Origin: JACVRW01 sp963757815
GTDB lineage: Bacteria > Actinomycetota > Thermoleophilia > Solirubrobacterales > Thermoleophilaceae
Reading direction: 5' to 3'
NCBI GenBank assembly: GCA_963757815.1
Contig: CAVWSN010000016.1
Coordinates: 15,694 to 79,693 of the forward strand
Length of the DNA: 64,000 nt
Positions 24,139 to 32,026 of the stretch are shown in pieces. The notes beneath the pieces were generated by a model. The model was not told the DNA's origin, did not search any database, and saw nothing but the letters and a program-made list of their open reading frames with translations. Numbering within the stretch: position 1 is the first letter of the stretch; every line of letters begins with the position of its first letter. The translations under genes and the position numbers were made by a program.

Positions 24139-25077
24139 ATGAGCCGCTTCGAGGACCCCGCGATCATCACCTGCTCGATCTCCGGGGCGGTCGCGGGTCG
24201 CGACCAGTGCCCGGCGATCCCCTACACGCCCGAGGAGTACGCGGCCGAGGCGCGCCGCGCGGTGGACGAGGGCGCCTCGATGATCCACATCCACGCGCGC
24301 ACCCCGGAGGGTGTGCCCTCGTACGAGGTGGAGGATTTCCGCGCGATCACCGAGGCGATCCTGGGCGCCGTCGACGACGTGGTGGTCAACTACTCGACCG
24401 GCGCGATCGGGGTGCCGATCGAGAAGCGGATCGAGTACCTGCGCGAGCTGAAGCCGGACGTGGCTGCGCTGAACATGGGCTCGATGAACTACGCCAAGTA
24501 CTCGCCGCGCCGCAAGGACTTCGTCTTCAAGACCGTGTTCGAGAACTCGTTCGACACGATCATCGGGTTCCTGGAGGCGATGCGGGAGCTCGGCATCCGT
24601 CCCGAGCACGAGTGCTTCGACTCGGGTCACGTGGCCAACCTCGATCCGCTGATCGACATGGGCCTGCTCGAGGAGCCGCTCCAGATCGAGTGCGTGATGG
24701 GCGTGAGCGGCGGCATCCGGGCGACGCCCCGGAACCTCGCCCACATGGCCGACCAGATCCCGGGCGGCCCCGAGTCGCGCAACAACTGGGGCGTGATCGG
24801 CATCAGCCGCGACCAGTGGCGGCTGGTGGCAGCCGCAGCCGCGCTCGGCGGCAACGTCCGTGTCGGGCTCGAGGACAACTTCTACCTGCCGGACGGCGAG
24901 ATGGCGCGCTCGAACGGCGACCTGATCGCGCGTGCCCGGCGGATCGTCGAGGACACCGGGCGGCGGGCGGCGACCGTCGACGAGGCGCGCGAGCTGCTCG
25001 ACGCGCCGCGGCGCGAGCCGGTCACCCGGCGCGAGCTGCTCGCCCATCCGATCGAGTCGAGCGAGACTGCTGAGTGA
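24139..25077 (+). CDS. Beta-keto acid cleavage enzyme (BKACE, DUF849)
   Basis: 312-residue zinc-dependent TIM-barrel enzyme. The family condenses a beta-keto acid with acetyl-CoA to give a CoA ester and acetoacetate, as in 3-keto-5-aminohexanoate cleavage. The metal ligands are visible in MIHIHARTPEG (two His) and GLEDNFYLPDG (Glu). Other landmarks are PAIITCSISGAVAG and YSTGAIGVPIEKRIEYL. The keto-acid substrate varies across the family and cannot be read here. It overlaps the following MerR regulator by GTGA, so that regulator probably controls or senses this pathway. Confidence 0.92.
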   Translation: MSRFEDPAIITCSISGAVAGRDQCPAIPYTPEEYAAEARRAVDEGASMIHIHARTPEGVPSYEVEDFRAITEAILGAVDDVVVNYSTGAIGVPIEKRIEYLRELKPDVAALNMGSMNYAKYSPRRKDFVFKTVFENSFDTIIGFLEAMRELGIRPEHECFDSGHVANLDPLIDMGLLEEPLQIECVMGVSGGIRATPRNLAHMADQIPGGPESRNNWGVIGISRDQWRLVAAAAALGGNVRVGLEDNFYLPDGEMARSNGDLIARARRIVEDTGRRAATVDEARELLDAPRREPVTRRELLAHPIESSETAE

Positions 25078-25784
25078 GCGTCAGCGCGAACGGCCTGCTG
25101 AAGATGAAGGAGCTCGCGGAGGCGAGCGGCGTCAGCGCGGGCACGATCAAGCACTACCTGCGCGAGGGCCTGCTCGGCGAGGGGGACGGCATCGTCAAGA
25201 CCTCCCGCAACATGGCCTGGTACCCGCCCGAGCTCGTCGAGCGCATCCGCCTCATCAAGCAGCTCCAGGAGGAGCGCTTCCTCCCGCTCAAGGTGATCAA
25301 GTCGATGCTGGACGAGGACCCCGAGCGGACGCGGGCCCTGGTCGAGCTGGAGGACCGCATCCTCGAGCGAGCCCTCGCCGGCGACAGCGCACGGGTGTCC
25401 GCCGCCGAGCTGCGGCGCCGCTACGACATCCCGCAGGAGGTGCTCAACCGGCTGGGCGAGCTCGACGTGCTGACGCCGAGCTCGCGCGGGTACGGGGCGC
25501 GCGACGTCGAGATCGTCGAGGCGATCAGCCGCTTCCGGGCCGGCGGCTATGACGAGCGCATCGGCTTCACGGTCTACGACACGCTGCGCTACAAGGCGGC
25601 GCTCGAGCAGCTCGTCAAGGAGGAGGTCCAGGTGCTGCTCGACCGCCTGGCGGGGGAGATGGACCCGGATCGCGCGGTCGACCTGATCTCCGCCGGTCTC
25701 GAGCCGCTCAACGAGCTGATCGCGGCGCTGCACCAGAAGGCGCTCGTGGCCGAGCTGCGCCGGCAGCGGGCCGCGCGCGGCTGA
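25074..25784 (+). CDS. MerR-family transcriptional regulator
   Basis: 236 residues from GTG 25074. The MerR winged helix is MKELAEASGVSAGTIKHYLR with EGLLGEGDG, then the wing TSRNMAWYPPELVERIRLIK. A coiled-coil and a long C-terminal domain (about residues 110-236) follow; that domain has its own helix-turn-helix-like part (SAAELRRRYDIPQEVLNRLG). No Cys-rich metal site is seen, so an organic effector, perhaps a CoA ester or keto acid, is likely. It is translationally coupled to the BKACE gene. Confidence 0.9.
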   Translation: MSVSANGLLKMKELAEASGVSAGTIKHYLREGLLGEGDGIVKTSRNMAWYPPELVERIRLIKQLQEERFLPLKVIKSMLDEDPERTRALVELEDRILERALAGDSARVSAAELRRRYDIPQEVLNRLGELDVLTPSSRGYGARDVEIVEAISRFRAGGYDERIGFTVYDTLRYKAALEQLVKEEVQVLLDRLAGEMDPDRAVDLISAGLEPLNELIAALHQKALVAELRRQRAARG

Positions 25785-25901
25785 TGGCCGACCGCGCGGG
25801 CCCGGCCCGCCGAGGCGGACGAGCGCCCGCAGTACGCGAGCGACCAGAAGAAGCTGGGCGCCCGTCGAGAGCTGCCGGTGGTGATCGTCGAGCGCGTCTA
25901 G
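25785..25901 (+). pseudogene. C-terminal remnant, possibly of a deazaflavin-dependent nitroreductase
   Basis: Directly after the MerR stop, and in the same frame, the sequence reads EADERPQYASDQKKLGARRE and LPVVIVERV, then a TAG at 25899-25901. The ending resembles the last strand of Ddn-type F420-dependent nitroreductases (a Y..yQ.kt.ReiPvvvLe-like pattern), but it is only about 30 residues and has no good start. It is either a relic of a lost gene or a short peptide overlapping ATG 25784 in another frame. Assignment is weak. Confidence 0.3.
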
Positions 25902-25908
25902 ACCCGGA

Positions 25909-25969
25909 GCGAAACGGTCACCTCTCCGCTTTGCCCACCATATGGGTGGTCAGAACGGAGAGGTAGACA
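25909..25969. repeat. 61-bp palindromic repeat, copy 1
   Basis: A long imperfect palindrome. The outer arms ACCTCTCCG and CGGAGAGGT are perfect; the core is CCCACCATATGGGTGG; the shoulders are CTTTG and TCAGAA. The reverse complement of the whole 61 bp recurs at 58237-58297 with 59 of 61 identities, including non-palindromic flanks (GCGAAAC on one side, GAGGTAG on the other). Here it lies between a plus-strand gene end and the CapA gene end on the minus strand, where a two-way terminator would be useful. Confidence 0.75.
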
Positions 25970-25999
25970 AGGTGGGCGCTCCGTTGGCAACGCGTGGCC

Positions 26000-27031
26000 C
26001 TAACGCGCCGGCCCGACCCCGGGGCGGCGCCCGGCGACACTCACCGTGCGCCGCCACGAGGCCGATCCCCGCGCGGCAGGCACCACGCTGTAGTCCGGAT
26101 GGCGCACCCAGGTGGGCAGGTAGCGGATACGCCTCGCGCGGACGCGCCCGCCGGGCGGCGCCACGAAGTCGATCAGGGCGATCAGCCCGTCCTGGGCCGC
26201 GGCCGGGCAGCAGGCGGCAGTCTGATTCGAGATCAGGTTGCCCTCGCCGAACACGACCGGCTTGCCGTGCACGCGCCGGACCGGCTGCACCACGTGCGCG
26301 TGCTGTCCGACGATCGCGTCGACGGCGGGAGAACGTGTGAGCCGCCGCGCGAGCGCGCGCTGCCCGGGCGTAATCGCCTGCACGTACTCGGCGCCCCAGT
26401 GGAGGTTCACGATCACGAGGTCGGCGCCGCGGCGGCGGGCGCGCCGCGCGTCGGCGAGGATGGGCGCGGCGCTCGCCCAGTTGACGCTCCAGGCGTGCGG
26501 CACGGCCTGGCCGTTCGACACGTCCGTGTAGGCGAGGAGCGCGACCTTCAGGCCCTTGACGTCCACCATCGTCGTCCGGCGCCGCTCCGCCGGCGAGCGC
26601 GCCGTGCCCGCGTGTGGGATGCCGGCGCGGTCGAGCGCGCGCAGCGTGGTCGAGATCCCGTTCTGGCCGGCGTCGAGCGAGTGGTTCGACGCCGTGCTGC
26701 AGGCATCCCAGCCGACCGTGCGGATCGCGCGCGCCAGCGCCGGTGGCGTGCGAAAGCTCGGATAGCCCTTGACCGGACCGGGGACGAGCGGCGTCTCCAC
26801 GTGGCAGAGCGCGAGGTCGGCGCCCGCGATGTGCCTCTTGACCGGGCCGAAGAGCGGAGCGAAGTCGTACGCGGCGCCTCCGCCGAGCGCCAGCGCCCGG
26901 GCGGCGACCGGGGTGTGGATCAGGAGGTCGCCGGACGCCGCGACCGTGAAGCGCACCGGCTGTGGCGCCGGCTCGACGGGCTGCGACTGCACAAAGGCCA
27001 TCGCGACGGCGAGCAACCCGAGTTTCACCAT
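26000..27031 (-). CDS. CapA-family poly-gamma-glutamate-type metallophosphatase-like protein
   Basis: 343 residues with an N-terminal hydrophobic signal (MVKLGLLAVAMAFVQSQ). The CapA (PGA_cap) fold follows: RFTVAASGDLLIH, LCHVETPLVPG, STASNHSLDAGQNGISTTLR, VNLHWGAEYVQ and VGQHAHVVQPV, all metal- or active-site-like blocks of the family. CapA proteins are linked to poly-gamma-glutamate capsule export or wall metabolism, but lone copies often have other, unknown roles. No capBC genes are present. The start overlaps the stop of the DUF2804 gene by 7 bp. Confidence 0.85.
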   Translation of the reverse strand: MVKLGLLAVAMAFVQSQPVEPAPQPVRFTVAASGDLLIHTPVAARALALGGGAAYDFAPLFGPVKRHIAGADLALCHVETPLVPGPVKGYPSFRTPPALARAIRTVGWDACSTASNHSLDAGQNGISTTLRALDRAGIPHAGTARSPAERRRTTMVDVKGLKVALLAYTDVSNGQAVPHAWSVNWASAAPILADARRARRRGADLVIVNLHWGAEYVQAITPGQRALARRLTRSPAVDAIVGQHAHVVQPVRRVHGKPVVFGEGNLISNQTAACCPAAAQDGLIALIDFVAPPGGRVRARRIRYLPTWVRHPDYSVVPAARGSASWRRTVSVAGRRPGVGPAR

Positions 27032-27861
27032 GTCACGTCATGGTCCTCCATCACGCCGTAGCCCTCGGTCAGCGCGACCCCGCCCGGAAGCTCGCCGCCG
27101 AAGGTGCCGAACGGCTGCGAGTAACGGCTCCGGACGAGGCCGAGCGACATCGAGTGCTCGCGAACCGACCACTGCCGGAACGTGAGCCCACCGACCCGCG
27201 AGAGGTCCGGCGCGAACGCCTGCGGCTCGACCTCCCGAGGCTCCCCGTCGACCCACACGGTCCGCTCGCTCGCGGTAGGCGCGTCGTGAACGCCGTCGAC
27301 GAAGTTCCACGCCACCCGTCGCCCGTCGTCGGCGCGCCCGATGCCCGCGGACCAGCGCCAGGCGGTGTGGCGAGCGTGATAGCCGCCGGAGTCGTCGATG
27401 AACCCGTGCTCCCCGTCGAGCTCCCAGGTCCGCTGGTCCACGCGCACGCGGCCGCGAACCGCGACCGGCGCCCGCTTGGCGGTCCAGATGTAAGAGCGCC
27501 CGTGGGGCGACACGACCTCCACCGGCGAGCGCTCGCCGAGCGCAAGCTCGATCGACACCTCCTCGCCGTTCCTCGCGGCCCGCGCGTCGACACTCACCCG
27601 GTCGAGGGCGAGCTCGATGCCGCCGCGTCCGGTTGTCGTCCGCTCGAGGAGCGTCCCGTTGGGCAGCGCGACGGCCCACCAGCGCTGCGGCACCCCGCCC
27701 ACGCGCGCGTTGCCCACGCAGAGCATCAGCTCGGACGTGTAGACGCCGAGGTAGCGCCAGCGCTTGAGCGGCCGGCCCGAACGGAACCGCGGCATCTGTG
27801 CGGGCGGCAGTGGGAGGTCGAGGTCGCGCACCGCCGCGCCGCGGACGGGGAGCCGATCCAT
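27025..27861 (-). CDS. DUF2804 family protein
   Basis: 278 residues from ATG 27861. Typical DUF2804 blocks: RRWRYLGVYTSEL-like (here LKRWRYLGVYTSELMLCVGN), ELDGEHGFIDDSGGYHARHT, TAWRWSAGIGRADDGRRVAW and SRYSQPFGTFGGELPGG. The fold is related to lipocalin-like (AttH-type) proteins and the function is unknown. The reading frame is open further upstream, but that part covers the divergent promoter and TetR-type operator. It overlaps the CapA start on the same strand. Confidence 0.88.
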   Translation of the reverse strand: MDRLPVRGAAVRDLDLPLPPAQMPRFRSGRPLKRWRYLGVYTSELMLCVGNARVGGVPQRWWAVALPNGTLLERTTTGRGGIELALDRVSVDARAARNGEEVSIELALGERSPVEVVSPHGRSYIWTAKRAPVAVRGRVRVDQRTWELDGEHGFIDDSGGYHARHTAWRWSAGIGRADDGRRVAWNFVDGVHDAPTASERTVWVDGEPREVEPQAFAPDLSRVGGLTFRQWSVREHSMSLGLVRSRYSQPFGTFGGELPGGVALTEGYGVMEDHDVTW

Positions 27862-27906
27862 AACGCGCCAGGCTAACTGCCCGCCCGCTCCCAGCGGTAC
27901 ACTCCA

Positions 27907-27926
27907 GATTGACTGGTCAGTCAATC
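27907..27926. promoter_or_regulatory. TetR-type operator upstream of nitrilase-tetR
   Basis: GATTGACTG-GT-CAGTCAATC is a perfect 9-bp inverted repeat, 13 bp before the nitrilase start, in the 77-bp gap between divergent genes. Dyads of this size and the TGACTGGTCAGTCA core are typical TetR-family sites. The TetR gene at 28773 is in the controlled operon, so autoregulation is the simplest reading. Confidence 0.7.
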
Positions 27927-27938
27927 GCCGGAGGAGCG

Positions 27939-28773
27939 ATGCGGGCAGCTGCAGTCCAACTCGAATCGACGCCTGACAAGGAGCGCAACCTCGAGGTCGC
28001 CGAGCGCCTCGTGCGCGCCGCGGCCGCGGACGGCGCCCGGCTCGTCGTGCTGCCCGAGCGCCTCGACATCAGGGGCGCCACCAGCGACTACCTCGCCGGC
28101 GCCGAGCCGCTCGACGGAAGGCCCGTCAGCTGGGCGCGTGGGCTCGCGCGCGAGCTGGGGATCGACCTCGTCGCGGGCTCCGTCGCGGAGCGCCGCGAGG
28201 GGCACGAGCGGGTCGCCAACACGTCGGTCCACGCGGGCCCGGACGGCGAGCTCAAGGCCGTCTACCGGAAGATCCACATGTTCGACGTCGAGGTCGGCGG
28301 CGTCGAGTACCGGGAGTCCGAGCACTCGGAGCCGGCGGACGAGATCGTCGCTCTCCGAGACCGCGGACGGCACCGGCCTCGGGCTGTCGGTCTGCTACGA
28401 CCTGCGCTTTCCCGAGCTCTACCGCATCCTTGCCCTCCGCGGCGCGCGCATCGTCACGATCCCCGCGAACTTCACGCGCGTCACGGGCGAGGCGCACTGG
28501 GAGATCCTCCTGCGCGCCCGGGCGATCGAGGACCAGGTGTTCGTGATCGCGCCCGGGCAGGGCAATCTGCCCGTCCCGGAGGGCGACAGCTACGGCAACT
28601 CGATGATCGTCGACCCCTGGGGCGAGGTGCTCGCCCGCGCCCCGCGGGAGGGCGCCACGTTCGTCGCGGCCGAGCTCGACCTGGCGCGCCAGGACGAGAT
28701 CAGGGAGAAGCTTCCGAGCCTGGCCAACCGCGTCGAGGCGGCCTACCGCTGGCCGGAAGGGGTCCGCGTCTAG
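27939..28773 (+). CDS. Nitrilase-superfamily amidohydrolase (Nit2-like), one frame break
   Basis: Carbon-nitrogen hydrolase with the Glu-Lys-Cys triad in order: Glu in LVVLPERLDIRG, Lys in AVYRKIHMFDV and Cys in LSVCYDLRFPELYRIL. The end TIPANFTRVTGEAHWEILLR and MIVDPWGEVLARAP is typical of the Nit/omega-amidase branch. The frame breaks near 28350 (DEIVAL, then SETADGTGLG in the other frame). The repaired protein has about 277 residues, the normal size. GAGGAG precedes ATG 27939. It is followed by a coupled TetR gene and preceded by a TetR-type operator. Omega-amidase or deaminated-glutathione amidase activity is possible. Confidence 0.9.
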
Positions 28774-29411
28774 TGGCCACGGCCTCCAAGTCGAACGGCG
28801 GCGTCGACAAGCGCCGGCTGATCCTCGATGCCGGCGTGCGCGTGTTCGCCAGGCGCGGCTTCCACCACTGCCGGGTGTCCGACGTTGCCGATGAGGCGGG
28901 GGTCGCCTACGGGCTCGTCTACCACTACTTCGACTCCAAGGAGGAGATCCTCAACACGCTCTTCCTCGAGCGCTGGCAGATCATGCTGGACGCGATCGCG
29001 GAGATCGACGCAAGCGACCGCGACGCGCGCGAGAAGCTGCTCGCCGTCGCCGACTTCATCATCGAGTCCTACCGCCACGACCCCGACCTGATGAAGGTGA
29101 TCATCGTCGAGGTCACGCGCGCGGCCAACTCGTTCGGCGCACTCCATATCGAGAAGATCCGCGAGGCGTACGCGGGTATAGCGGGCATCGTCGAGTCGGC
29201 TCGCGAGGAGGGCTCGTTCAAGTCGGGGATCCCCGCGGAGTTCGCGGCGATGTGCTTCTACGGCGCGATCGAGCAGCTGCTCACCGGCTGGATCTTCGAG
29301 GTGCTGCCGCGGACGGACGAGGAGTACGAGAGCGCCAAGGGGCTCGTGGTGGAGGCGATCTGCGGCGGGCTCGAGACGGCGGGTCCGGGCGGTGCCCCGG
29401 CGTCTGCTTGA
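28773..29411 (+). CDS. TetR-family transcriptional regulator
   Basis: 212 residues from GTG 28773, which overlaps the nitrilase stop (TAGTG). The N-terminal helix-turn-helix is RRLILDAGVRVFARRGFHHC and DVADEAGVAYGLVYHYFDSK. The C-terminal ligand domain resembles fatty-acid-responsive TetR proteins of the FadR/FadR_C type (MKVIIVEVTRAANSF, then YGAIEQLLTGWIFEVLP). This suggests an acyl-CoA-like ligand (inference). It probably binds the perfect dyad at 27907-27926. Confidence 0.92.
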   Translation: MATASKSNGGVDKRRLILDAGVRVFARRGFHHCRVSDVADEAGVAYGLVYHYFDSKEEILNTLFLERWQIMLDAIAEIDASDRDAREKLLAVADFIIESYRHDPDLMKVIIVEVTRAANSFGALHIEKIREAYAGIAGIVESAREEGSFKSGIPAEFAAMCFYGAIEQLLTGWIFEVLPRTDEEYESAKGLVVEAICGGLETAGPGGAPASA

Positions 29412-29421
29412 ATCCGGCGCC

Positions 29422-29559
29422 GTGAACAACGATCTGTCAAAGCGGTTGATGTGGAGCGGCCTGGTCGCGGGCATCGGCGCGCTCACCTCGATCATCACCA
29501 CGAGAGTCGCCGCCGCGATCTGGATACGGCTCTTCAAAGAGGACCCGCCGATCGACTGA
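29422..29559 (+). CDS. Short single-helix membrane protein (DUF4235-like)
   Basis: 45 residues from GTG 29422, with one membrane helix (MWSGLVAGIGALTSIITTRV) and a charged end (RLFKEDPPID). It is the first of four overlapping genes. Size, helix and company fit the DUF4235 type of small membrane proteins that travel with DUF883/DUF1469/DUF3618 genes. Identity below family level is uncertain. The stop TGA overlaps the next ATG (TGATG). Confidence 0.65.
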   Translation: MNNDLSKRLMWSGLVAGIGALTSIITTRVAAAIWIRLFKEDPPID

Positions 29560-29801
29560 TGGCCGCCGAGCCGAGCGAGGGAGCCGCCGCGGACACGACC
29601 GCGGAGCAGGTGGCCGCCGATGCCGAGCGCGTGGCCGAGAGTGTGAACCAGGGCGCGACGGGTAACCGCCCCCTTGGTGAGAGCCCGTTGAGCGTAGGCA
29701 GCGAAACCGACGCCTTCTCCGAGCGCCCCGAGGCGTTCGTCGGCGCGGCGTTCGCCGGCGGCCTCGTGGTTGCCCTGATCCTGAGGCGCATCGCCAGATG
29801 A
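29559..29801 (+). CDS. Small membrane-anchored protein, ElaB/DUF883-like C-terminus
   Basis: 80 residues: a long charged, probably helical and cytoplasmic N-terminal part (EGAAADTTAEQVAADAERVA) and a C-terminal membrane anchor preceded by Pro (ERPEAFVGAAFAGGLVVALI, LRRIAR). This layout is that of ElaB/YqjD-type tail-anchored proteins. It overlaps both neighbours by start/stop fusion. Confidence 0.7.
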   Translation: MAAEPSEGAAADTTAEQVAADAERVAESVNQGATGNRPLGESPLSVGSETDAFSERPEAFVGAAFAGGLVVALILRRIAR

Positions 29802-30274
29802 CCCCCGGCGACGGCCTGCCGCCCCATGGGACCGCCGAGAAGAAGCTCGGCGAGATCGTCAGCGAGGTCTCTGAGAAGGCGTCGCTGCTGGTACGCGAGG
29901 AGATCGAGCTCGCCAAGGCCGAGGTCACCGATAAGGTCGGCAAGCTGGGCAAGGGCGCCGGCATCGGAGCGGCCGCCGCTGTCTTCCTCATCTTCGGCGT
30001 GACGATGTTCTTCCACTTCCTGGCGTGGTTCCTGAACGACCTCTTCAACTGGGGCAGCATCTGGCCCGGCTTCGGCATCGTGGCCCTGCTCCTCTTCCTG
30101 CTGGCGGCGCTCAGCGGGCTCATCGCGAAACGCCTCTTCGACAAGGGCAAGTCGCTGACGCCCGATCTCGCGATCGAGGAGGCCAAACGCACCCGCGCGG
30201 AGTTCGAGGCGCAGACGATCGAGCGCGACCAGGTCAAGCGATCGCTCGAGAGGGGCGAGGAGGTAGGGGCTTAG
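29798..30274 (+). CDS. Phage-holin superfamily III (DUF1469) membrane protein
   Basis: 158 residues. An amphipathic N-terminal part (EIVSEVSEKASLLVREEIEL, AKAEVTDKV) precedes two membrane helices (IGAAAAVFLIFGVTMFFHFL and FGIVALLLFLLAALSGLIAK) and a charged tail. This is the DUF1469 pattern, named for similarity to holins but found as a stress-linked envelope protein in many bacteria. It overlaps the previous gene by ATGA, and the DUF3618 gene starts on the base after its stop. Confidence 0.85.
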   Translation: MTPGDGLPPHGTAEKKLGEIVSEVSEKASLLVREEIELAKAEVTDKVGKLGKGAGIGAAAAVFLIFGVTMFFHFLAWFLNDLFNWGSIWPGFGIVALLLFLLAALSGLIAKRLFDKGKSLTPDLAIEEAKRTRAEFEAQTIERDQVKRSLERGEEVGA

Positions 30275-30511
30275 ATGGCCAGCGGCGCACAGCCCCGGAG
30301 CCCGGAGATGATCCGCGCCTCGATCGAGGAGACCCGGCGTGAGCTCAAATTCTCGGTCAACGACCTGCAGTCGAAGGTGGCCGAGCTCACCGACGTGCGC
30401 CGACAGCTCATAAAGAACCGTAAGGCGGCCTTGATCGGCGCCGCGGTCGCCGGCTTCGTGATCGGCGGCGGCGTCGCCGCAACGATCTCGATTATCACCG
30501 GCGGAGACTGA
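30275..30511 (+). CDS. DUF3618 membrane protein
   Basis: 78 residues starting MASGAQPRSPEMIRASIEET. The DUF3618 motif (IRASIEETRRELKFSVNDLQ) forms an N-terminal coiled-coil, followed by one membrane helix (AALIGAAVAGFVIGGGVAAT). It is the last of four tightly linked envelope genes. The function is unknown; the set is inferred to shape membrane stress tolerance. Confidence 0.88.
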   Translation: MASGAQPRSPEMIRASIEETRRELKFSVNDLQSKVAELTDVRRQLIKNRKAALIGAAVAGFVIGGGVAATISIITGGD

Positions 30512-30583
30512 GCCGGCCTACAAGCGCTCCACCGGCGTCGTTAGAGTGCCGCCGGTCCCGAACCAGATATCCCAAGGAGACCC

Positions 30584-31354
30584 ATGAAGCTGATAGGCGC
30601 CGGGTTGCCGCGCACGGCAACCACGACTCAGTTGATCGCGCTCGAGATGCTCGGCTTCCCCTGCTACCACATGCGGGACATGATGTCCGACCTCGCGACG
30701 AGCGTCCCGCAGTGGCGCAAGGCGCTGGAGGGCGATGGCGACTGGGAGGAGATCTTCGAGGGCAAGGAGTCGATCGTCGACTGGCCCGGCGGGTACCACT
30801 GGCGCGAGCTGATGGACGTCTACCCCGACGCCAAGGTGCTGCTGAGCGTCCGCGACGCCGACAGCTGGGTGCGCAGCATGCACAACACGATCGCCGCGAT
30901 CTGGTTCGGCGACAACCTGATGCACCACCTCGCCATGGCGCAGTACCACATCGACCCGCTCTACGCCTCGTGGATCGACGTCCTCGGCGATATGTGGACC
31001 AAGGCCGACATCATGATGGCCAGCCGAGGCGATGCCGACGCGATGGCCGCCGACATGAACCGCTGGAACCAGGAGATCATCGACACAGTCCCCTCCGAGC
31101 GGCTGCTCGTGTGGTATCCGACGGACGGCTGGGAGCCCCTCTGCGAATTCCTGGAGGTGCCGGTTCCCGACGGGCCGGTCCCGAACGTCAACGACACCGA
31201 GAACTTCCAGAAGAACCTCATCATGGGTCCCGCCATCAACGCGATCAACGCCTGGTGGGAGAAGAACAAGCCGCAGGAGCAGCAGCCCGGCCATCTGAAC
31301 TCCGATGACGCGGCCGAGAAGCGCCCGGCCGGGCCGGCCGCCGCTTCGGCCTGA
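30584..31354 (+). CDS. Sulfotransferase-family (P-loop) protein
   Basis: 256 residues starting MKLIGAGLPRTATTTQLIAL. The 5'-PSB loop (GxPRTxTT) is the PAPS-binding P-loop of the Sulfotransfer_4 type, and the 3'-phosphate region is KVLLSVRDADSWVRSMHNTI. It should move a sulfuryl group from PAPS to an unknown acceptor. AAGGAG precedes ATG 30584. The C-terminal 40 residues are low-complexity. Its 3' end overlaps, in antisense, the unresolved end of the channel gene. Confidence 0.88.
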   Translation: MKLIGAGLPRTATTTQLIALEMLGFPCYHMRDMMSDLATSVPQWRKALEGDGDWEEIFEGKESIVDWPGGYHWRELMDVYPDAKVLLSVRDADSWVRSMHNTIAAIWFGDNLMHHLAMAQYHIDPLYASWIDVLGDMWTKADIMMASRGDADAMAADMNRWNQEIIDTVPSERLLVWYPTDGWEPLCEFLEVPVPDGPVPNVNDTENFQKNLIMGPAINAINAWWEKNKPQEQQPGHLNSDDAAEKRPAGPAAASA

Positions 31355-32026
31355 GGCGGCGTCTTCCTCCGCCGCGGCGGCGCCTGGACCGCGCTGCCGC
31401 GGCCGGAGGTTGCTCACAATCAGCGCCACGATCGTGACGAGGTAGATCGTGCCGACGAGGGCCTCGATCGAGGTCAGCGTCCTGCCGAGGTTCGTGGCGG
31501 CGGTGAGGTCGCCGAAGCCGGTGGACGTCAACGTGGTGTAGCTGAAGTAGAGGTAGTCAGAGCGGTCGGGATCGGCGATCTGCGCGAAGAAGGGCTCGTC
31601 GCCGAGGGTCTGGACGGCGGCGTAGAGGAACGAGAAGAACATCCCGGCCAGCAGGTAGATCGACAGGACGCCCGACAGCGTCTCGACCGTGACCTCGCGG
31701 TCGTCGAGCAGGTCATGCGCCAGGCCCGCGGCGATAACCGGGGGCGCGACGGCCACGAGCAGGCCCGTCGCGACGGCGGTGACGCCGTCGCCGACCGAGC
31801 CCTCGACCACCCACAGGACCGGTGCGGCGATGCCGGCGAGCGCGGCAACGGCCGCGGCCAGACGCACGAGCCGACGGTTCGCGCGCGCGATCCGGACCGC
31901 GGCCACGAGCGTCGCGGCCTGAAGCCAGATGACCACCACGCGGGTGAGGTCGGTGTCGGGCGCCGCCTCCTGCACCACGAAGGACAGCACCACGAGCACG
32001 AAGATGATCCCGTAGCGGTGGCTCAC
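31345..32026 (-). CDS. Ion-channel-domain membrane protein (K+ channel-like), 3' end unresolved
   Basis: From GTG 32026, which overlaps the upstream stop as GTGA. Several hydrophobic helices come first, then a pore helix and filter, YFSYTTLTSTGFGDLTAATN (TxxTGFGD is a potassium-channel-type filter variant), and a last helix (YLVTIVALIVSNL). This is an Ion_trans_2-type channel. After SNLRPRQRGPG the frame stays open far into the antisense of the sulfotransferase gene (to 30518) with no plausible protein. The true stop is missing or hidden by an indel, and I mark only the recognisable part. Confidence 0.78.

Noticed and set aside
30518..31344. Extension of the channel frame across the sulfotransferase region
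   Set aside because: It is antisense to a well-supported sulfotransferase and carries no channel-like or other recognisable sequence.
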